Origin: Apostichopus japonicus
Taxonomy: Eukaryota > Echinodermata > Holothuroidea > Aspidochirotida > Stichopodidae
Direction of reading: 5' to 3'
NCBI RefSeq assembly: GCF_037975245.1
Contig: NC_092575.1
Span: forward strand, 7,041,001-7,105,000
DNA: 64,000 nt
Both the position numbers and the translations under genes were made by a program. Below are positions 62,101-64,000 of this stretch, piece by piece. Under the pieces are notes generated by a model. That model did not search any database and was not told the DNA's origin. It saw nothing but the letters and a program-made list of their open reading frames with translations. Position 1 is the stretch's first letter. Each line of letters starts with the position of its first letter.

Positions 62101-63693
62101 CGAGATTATATCAAAATAAACAGTGCACAAGCAAACATTGGTAAAAAGTAAGGAATGTGCACATGTGGTGAAGCATGCTAACAGCTTGCCCACTATGTAC
62201 CTTGTTAATATGATCTATGTCTGTAAGCTAATATTTAGGGGGGGGAGTACTTGGATATACCCATGTCATAAATACCTGGAGATTTCATCATTTCATCATC
62301 GGAATCTTCAATCAGGATACTGCTGATATTAATCTTTGGAGATGAATCTTAAAAAAAAAAAAATCAGAATCCAAAAATATTTCCATCAGTGAAACCACTG
62401 TCATCTATAGGGTTTTAATGAGATGACTAAAACAACATTTTTATCCAAACCTTATGAAAAGAGGAAACTGGATAATCTGGTTTCCAATTTTTTACTATTT
62501 CACTTTCTGAATGGGCTTCATATAAAGATACCCCTCCCCCCCCACAACTTGAATTAATAATTAATTCTCGTTTTTTTAACTAATTACAGAATTTTCCATT
62601 TTTTTCCAATCTTAGATCATTAAGTGACATCATGTTGCCCCCCCCCCCCAACCAGTGTTTACTACTTTTCCCCAGAAGGAAGATTTTAAGACATTTGATA
62701 AAACTGAGAAAACAGAATTCTGTTTTATCTGGTATCCTGGAATTTAACATCTTAACTAGTTCACAAAAGTGTTCTCTCGTTATACAATTAATGAGAACAA
62801 AATTTAAATTTGATTCCAAACACTATTTGCAAAACTTCAAGAAAATGGATGAAAAAGAAGAAAAAACAGGTGCAAACCTATAGACATCATACCCTGTTCA
62901 TCTTTAAGACTCTTGTTCTCATCCGATAAAGATGCCTGACGAGCAGCAATATTATCGCCATCTTCCATGCTCTCGTTGATTGCAGATATGAGATGAGGAT
63001 CCATATCTGGGAGGAGATCAGATTTTTTTTTAAAAATGTAAATTTTTCATCAAACTTGAAAAAAAAGAGAGGAATAAATCAACTTTATTGTTTCTAGACT
63101 TGGGAGTTTTACGTTCAAATTCAAATTTAATTTTTCTCACTTGTACACTAAAGTCAATGCATGTGTCAGGTACAAAGAAAGAAAAATTGAAAACAATTAC
63201 TTAAGATGGACACAAGAAAAAAAAACAAAGGTTGTGTATCACGTTAGTGGAGAAATCAAGAAACTTTTTTTTAAACAAGAACACGTTGAAAGACAAAGAA
63301 ATGTGAAACAATCATGGGTAGAGACTTAGTGTTTAATGAATATTTACAAGATAGGATTTCAAGTTATGGTGGATGCTCCTGAGAGAACTAACTGAATGAA
63401 TACATAACAGGATATGAGGCCAAATATAATAAAAATACTAGTTTAGTAATTATGTACCATGAAGTGTTTAACAATGAGTGTGTGAATTTTTCATTATTTA
63501 TTTAGTAAGCAAGTTGGGCTCTTTTACTGAGCAAGAAGGGAAAGAACATTTTAGTGATGACACTGGGGGGGGGGGGAATGGGGGAAGAGGAAGTTCAAAG
63601 AGAATTATGATGATATCTTACCAGCCTCATCTTCAGATGAGCGTTCATCTTCATCACTTGACAGGGTGGTCAAATCATACTCAATTTCAGGTT
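49983..63693 (-). CDS. ERCC6L: ERCC6L/PICH-like protein, C-terminal part (13 exons)
   Basis: Thirteen minus-strand exons join in phase to about 974 residues ending at TGA 49983-49985. PICH is an SNF2 DNA translocase acting on ultrafine anaphase bridges; its ATPase core would lie right of the window. The assignment rests on KPRRLVVNSDDEEED, which resembles the basic-acidic block of the PICH C-terminal region, and on the end of the protein, where KYYQYLEKGEEYLENGRKSK then ALKCFLMALDV matches the C-terminal TPR of PICH. The intervening part is highly acidic, Ser-rich and probably disordered, with SUMO-interacting-like motifs; vertebrate PICH binds SUMO. The region is longer than the post-ATPase part of human PICH as I recall it. 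Another long acidic SNF2 protein is the main alternative. Confidence 0.68.
50131..50790. other. ERCC6L: Last intron of the ERCC6L-like gene
   Basis: It separates exons l and m. It contains an inverted pair near 50571-50597 (acgggtactacgtagtaccc, 18-20 bp), a perfect hairpin or cruciform. Confidence 0.7.
50791..51533 (-). CDS. ERCC6L: ERCC6L-like exon l: basic motif and acidic domain
   Basis: This 743-nt exon, phase 0 to 2, begins GGRDSLVRQKRKPRRLVV then NSDDEEEDGETGSESV. This resembles the block in human PICH where a short basic patch and a hydrophobic pair are followed by Asp/Glu. A repetitive acidic stretch (DEMEDEMEDEIEDEEEED) then leads to KYYQYLEKGE. The acceptor is tctcag and the donor is gtgagt. 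Confidence 0.82.
51534..52672. other. ERCC6L-like intron between exons k and l
   Basis: AT-rich spacer. The plus-strand frame at 52239-52514 has no recognised domain. Nothing else is seen. Confidence 0.5.
52673..53430 (-). CDS. ERCC6L: ERCC6L-like exon k: long charged exon
   Basis: This 758-nt exon, phase 1 to 0, encodes GKEALEAAISCKDEDGAD at its start and GDRDLDVLFDEAPTSTPNKG near its end. It is rich in Glu, Arg and Ser. Near the end TSGKGKRLFAPIGDRD leads into an acidic stretch. The acceptor is atag and the donor is gtaagt. Confidence 0.8.
53431..54489. other. ERCC6L-like intron between exons j and k
   Basis: It contains a low-complexity tttatttattgattttat region at about 53808-53945. No other feature is seen. 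Confidence 0.6.
54490..54552 (-). CDS. ERCC6L: ERCC6L-like exon j: DxExQC module
   Basis: This 63-nt phase 1-1 exon encodes FEMQCSLGTTVFEDTDEESS. It parallels exon f, with aligned MEVQC/FEMQC and a later T-x-FE. The acceptor is acacag and the donor is gtatta. Confidence 0.73.
54602..56382. mobile_element. MITE-like element (family C) split by a second insertion
   Basis: The left end atggtggctagatagggaca (54604) and right end taagccaccgt (about 56372) are inverted. The internal aagtcaaaattttgag matches the element at 58208-58397. Between ccctatt (54743) and cttttaagcc lies another unit (54746-56370). Confidence 0.7.
54746..56370. mobile_element. Element with imperfect inverted ends, nested in family C
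   Basis: It starts caggcatgtatccagg and ends cctggatacgcccctg, inverted with few mismatches. The inside is 1.6 kb without a transposase-like frame; a purine-rich stretch lies at 54785-54950. Confidence 0.65.
56958..57020 (-). CDS. ERCC6L: ERCC6L-like exon i: acidic module
   Basis: This 63-nt phase 1-1 exon encodes GENRASNDDEVSEEESIEVT. Its acidic end and the start of exon j mirror the exon e/f junction. The acceptor is ccccag and the donor is gttagt. Confidence 0.72.
57566..58067 (-). CDS. ERCC6L: ERCC6L-like exon h: long Asn/Asp/Ser-rich exon
   Basis: This 502-nt exon, phase 0 to 1, encodes TGMESFGESPGRERNPEE at its start and SNQMRTSEDQGQDG at its end. The middle is Asn/Asp/Ser-rich (NHRNGQSNHSDDLVDAS) and predicted disordered. 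An open frame of this length in AT-rich DNA supports coding. The acceptor is cttaag and the donor is gtaagt. Confidence 0.78.
58208..58397. mobile_element. MITE-like element (family C), uninterrupted
   Basis: The ends acggtggcttattagggaca and tgtccatattaagccaccgt are near-perfect inverted repeats about 190 bp apart. An internal second right end (ccctattaagccactgag, 58311) suggests a composite. It contains repeated aagtcaaaat/attttgactt. Confidence 0.8.
58892..59004 (-). CDS. ERCC6L: ERCC6L-like exon g: charged
   Basis: This 113-nt exon, phase 1 to 0, encodes MDTDDGEKYDRDGENPREMS, then RETDVTDKRKSEREGIK. The acceptor is ctaaag and the donor is gtactt. Phase joins exons f and h exactly. Confidence 0.7.
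59005..59692. other. ERCC6L-like intron between exons f and g
   Basis: AT-rich, with aatatgaatatatgtaatatg low complexity around 59300-59420. No gene is seen. Confidence 0.5.
59693..59770 (-). CDS. ERCC6L: ERCC6L-like exon f: DxExQC module
   Basis: This 78-nt phase 1-1 exon encodes MEVQCDTFDSTFEEPIEAEK then STNSR. It is related to exon j (FEMQCSLGTTVFED). The acceptor is ttatag and the donor is gtagga. Confidence 0.73.
59998..60393. repeat. About 196-bp tandem duplication
   Basis: Two diverged copies, at about 59998-60193 and 60194-60393. Each contains gaaaatacaagccatggct, ggtgcaattggaatgtcgt and gttggaagtaatgttaagag. They lie in the intron between exons e and f. Confidence 0.9.
60617..60685 (-). 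CDS. ERCC6L: ERCC6L-like exon e: SIM module
   Basis: This 69-nt phase 1-1 exon encodes LDAVNKTGSILIDDSEDEVE then VA. SILIDDSEDE repeats the exon c motif. The acceptor is ctcag and the donor is gtaaga. Confidence 0.75.
60686..62275. other. ERCC6L-like introns around exon d
   Basis: AT-rich spacer on both sides of exon d (61433-61561), with a G-rich tract near 62058. The plus-strand frame 61354-61773 overlaps exon d antisense and is a shadow. Confidence 0.5.
61433..61561 (-). CDS. ERCC6L: ERCC6L-like exon d: Ser/Pro-rich linker
   Basis: This 129-nt phase 1-1 exon encodes MKDDKGAVGRSADNTPAS, then TSSHSLSSLERSPARPAQN. It is low in acidic residues compared with its neighbours. On the minus strand the acceptor is ttttag and the donor is gtaaga. 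Confidence 0.72.
62276..62347 (-). CDS. ERCC6L: ERCC6L-like exon c: SIM module
   Basis: This 72-nt phase 1-1 exon encodes SSPKINISSILIEDSDDEMM. SILIEDSDDE is a classic hydrophobic-then-acidic/serine SUMO-interacting pattern, nearly the same as exon e. The acceptor lies after a poly-T tract (ttaag) and the donor is gtattt. Confidence 0.75.
62893..63006 (-). CDS. ERCC6L: ERCC6L-like exon b
   Basis: This 114-nt phase 1-1 exon encodes MDPHLISAINESMEDGDN, then IAARQASLSDENKSLKDEQ. On the minus strand the acceptor is tcccag and the donor is gtatga. The split first codon gives Asp. Confidence 0.75.
63622..63693 (-). CDS. ERCC6L: ERCC6L-like exon a: SIM-like acidic module
   Basis: This 72-nt phase 1-1 exon encodes PEIEYDLTTLSSDEDERSSE then DEA. 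The DLT followed by Ser/Asp/Glu resembles a SUMO-interacting motif. On the minus strand the acceptor is tttcag and the donor is gtaaga. It is the most upstream exon of this gene visible in the window. Confidence 0.75.
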
Positions 63694-64000
63694 CTGAAAA
63701 ATTAAAAATTTTCTAGATTATCTTTCCAGATATCAGCATGTTTGCTAGCCTGAATTGTATTAACTTTCTTCCTCCTACACTCATGTCCATTCAAACTGTG
63801 AAAACTATTGAGGGTTCTGGCAGACGAATTCACTCTCAGAGGTGTAGCTGGGCTCCTTTGTCAGGGGGCAGGGGGAGTGGGGGAGGCAGAGAACTTCTCA
63901 ACCCTATTTTCTAAAAAAAAAATAACTTGTTACAAATATTTTGGAGGCCTAAGCCCCCCCCCCCTGCCCCATCCTTGGAGCTGTCCCCAAGTCTGAAGAG

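Larger units (their letters stand above)
62348..64000. other. ERCC6L-like introns c/b, b/a and upstream of a
   Basis: They flank exons b and a. Poly-C (62637), poly-G (63566) and poly-C (63954) runs occur. Right of 63693 no further exon is recognisable before the window ends. Confidence 0.5.

Overview
The window is eukaryotic (animal) genomic DNA. It holds two large intron-rich genes facing each other tail to tail. All splice junctions used here are GT-AG, and reading phase is kept across every exon join. The DNA is AT-rich and full of TA microsatellites, poly-G/poly-C runs, minisatellites, tRNA-derived SINEs and foldback/MITE-like repeats. The protein relatives and repeat style suggest a marine invertebrate deuterostome, perhaps an echinoderm; that placement is inference.

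Gene 1 (+ strand, 1467-42427) is a nitric oxide synthase. Twenty-four exons encode about 1,222 residues, running from the zinc-thiolate motif at the N-terminal side of the heme oxygenase domain, through the calmodulin-binding helix, FMN domain with autoinhibitory insert, and FAD/NADPH reductase, to a stop codon. The start codon and any more N-terminal exons lie left of the window or are not recognisable in 1-1466. The protein resembles constitutive, Ca2+/calmodulin-regulated NOS, but carries an unusually long C-terminal tail of about 137 residues.

Gene 2 (- strand, 63693 down to 49983) is the C-terminal part (about 974 residues) of a long acidic protein. I assign it to ERCC6L/PICH, an SNF2-family mitotic DNA translocase. 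The basis is a basic-then-acidic motif near KPRRLVVNSDDEEED followed at the very end by a TPR-like C-terminal exon. The ATPase core would lie beyond position 64000. Its upstream exons are mostly small phase 1-1 modules encoding acidic, SUMO-interacting-motif-like peptides, and one two-exon unit seems to have been duplicated.

Between the genes (42428-49982) are their 3' flanks, with no convincing further gene. NOS introns hold most of the unusual structure: a 1.3 kb foldback element with satellite arms (1731-3034), three tRNA-type SINEs, many minisatellites, and a cluster at exons 14-16 where each exon's 5' splice site has been duplicated downstream, twice by tandem duplication and once apparently as flanking direct repeats around a SINE. 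Intron 15 also carries an array of 3' splice-site-like sequences. This cluster is the most unusual part of the window.
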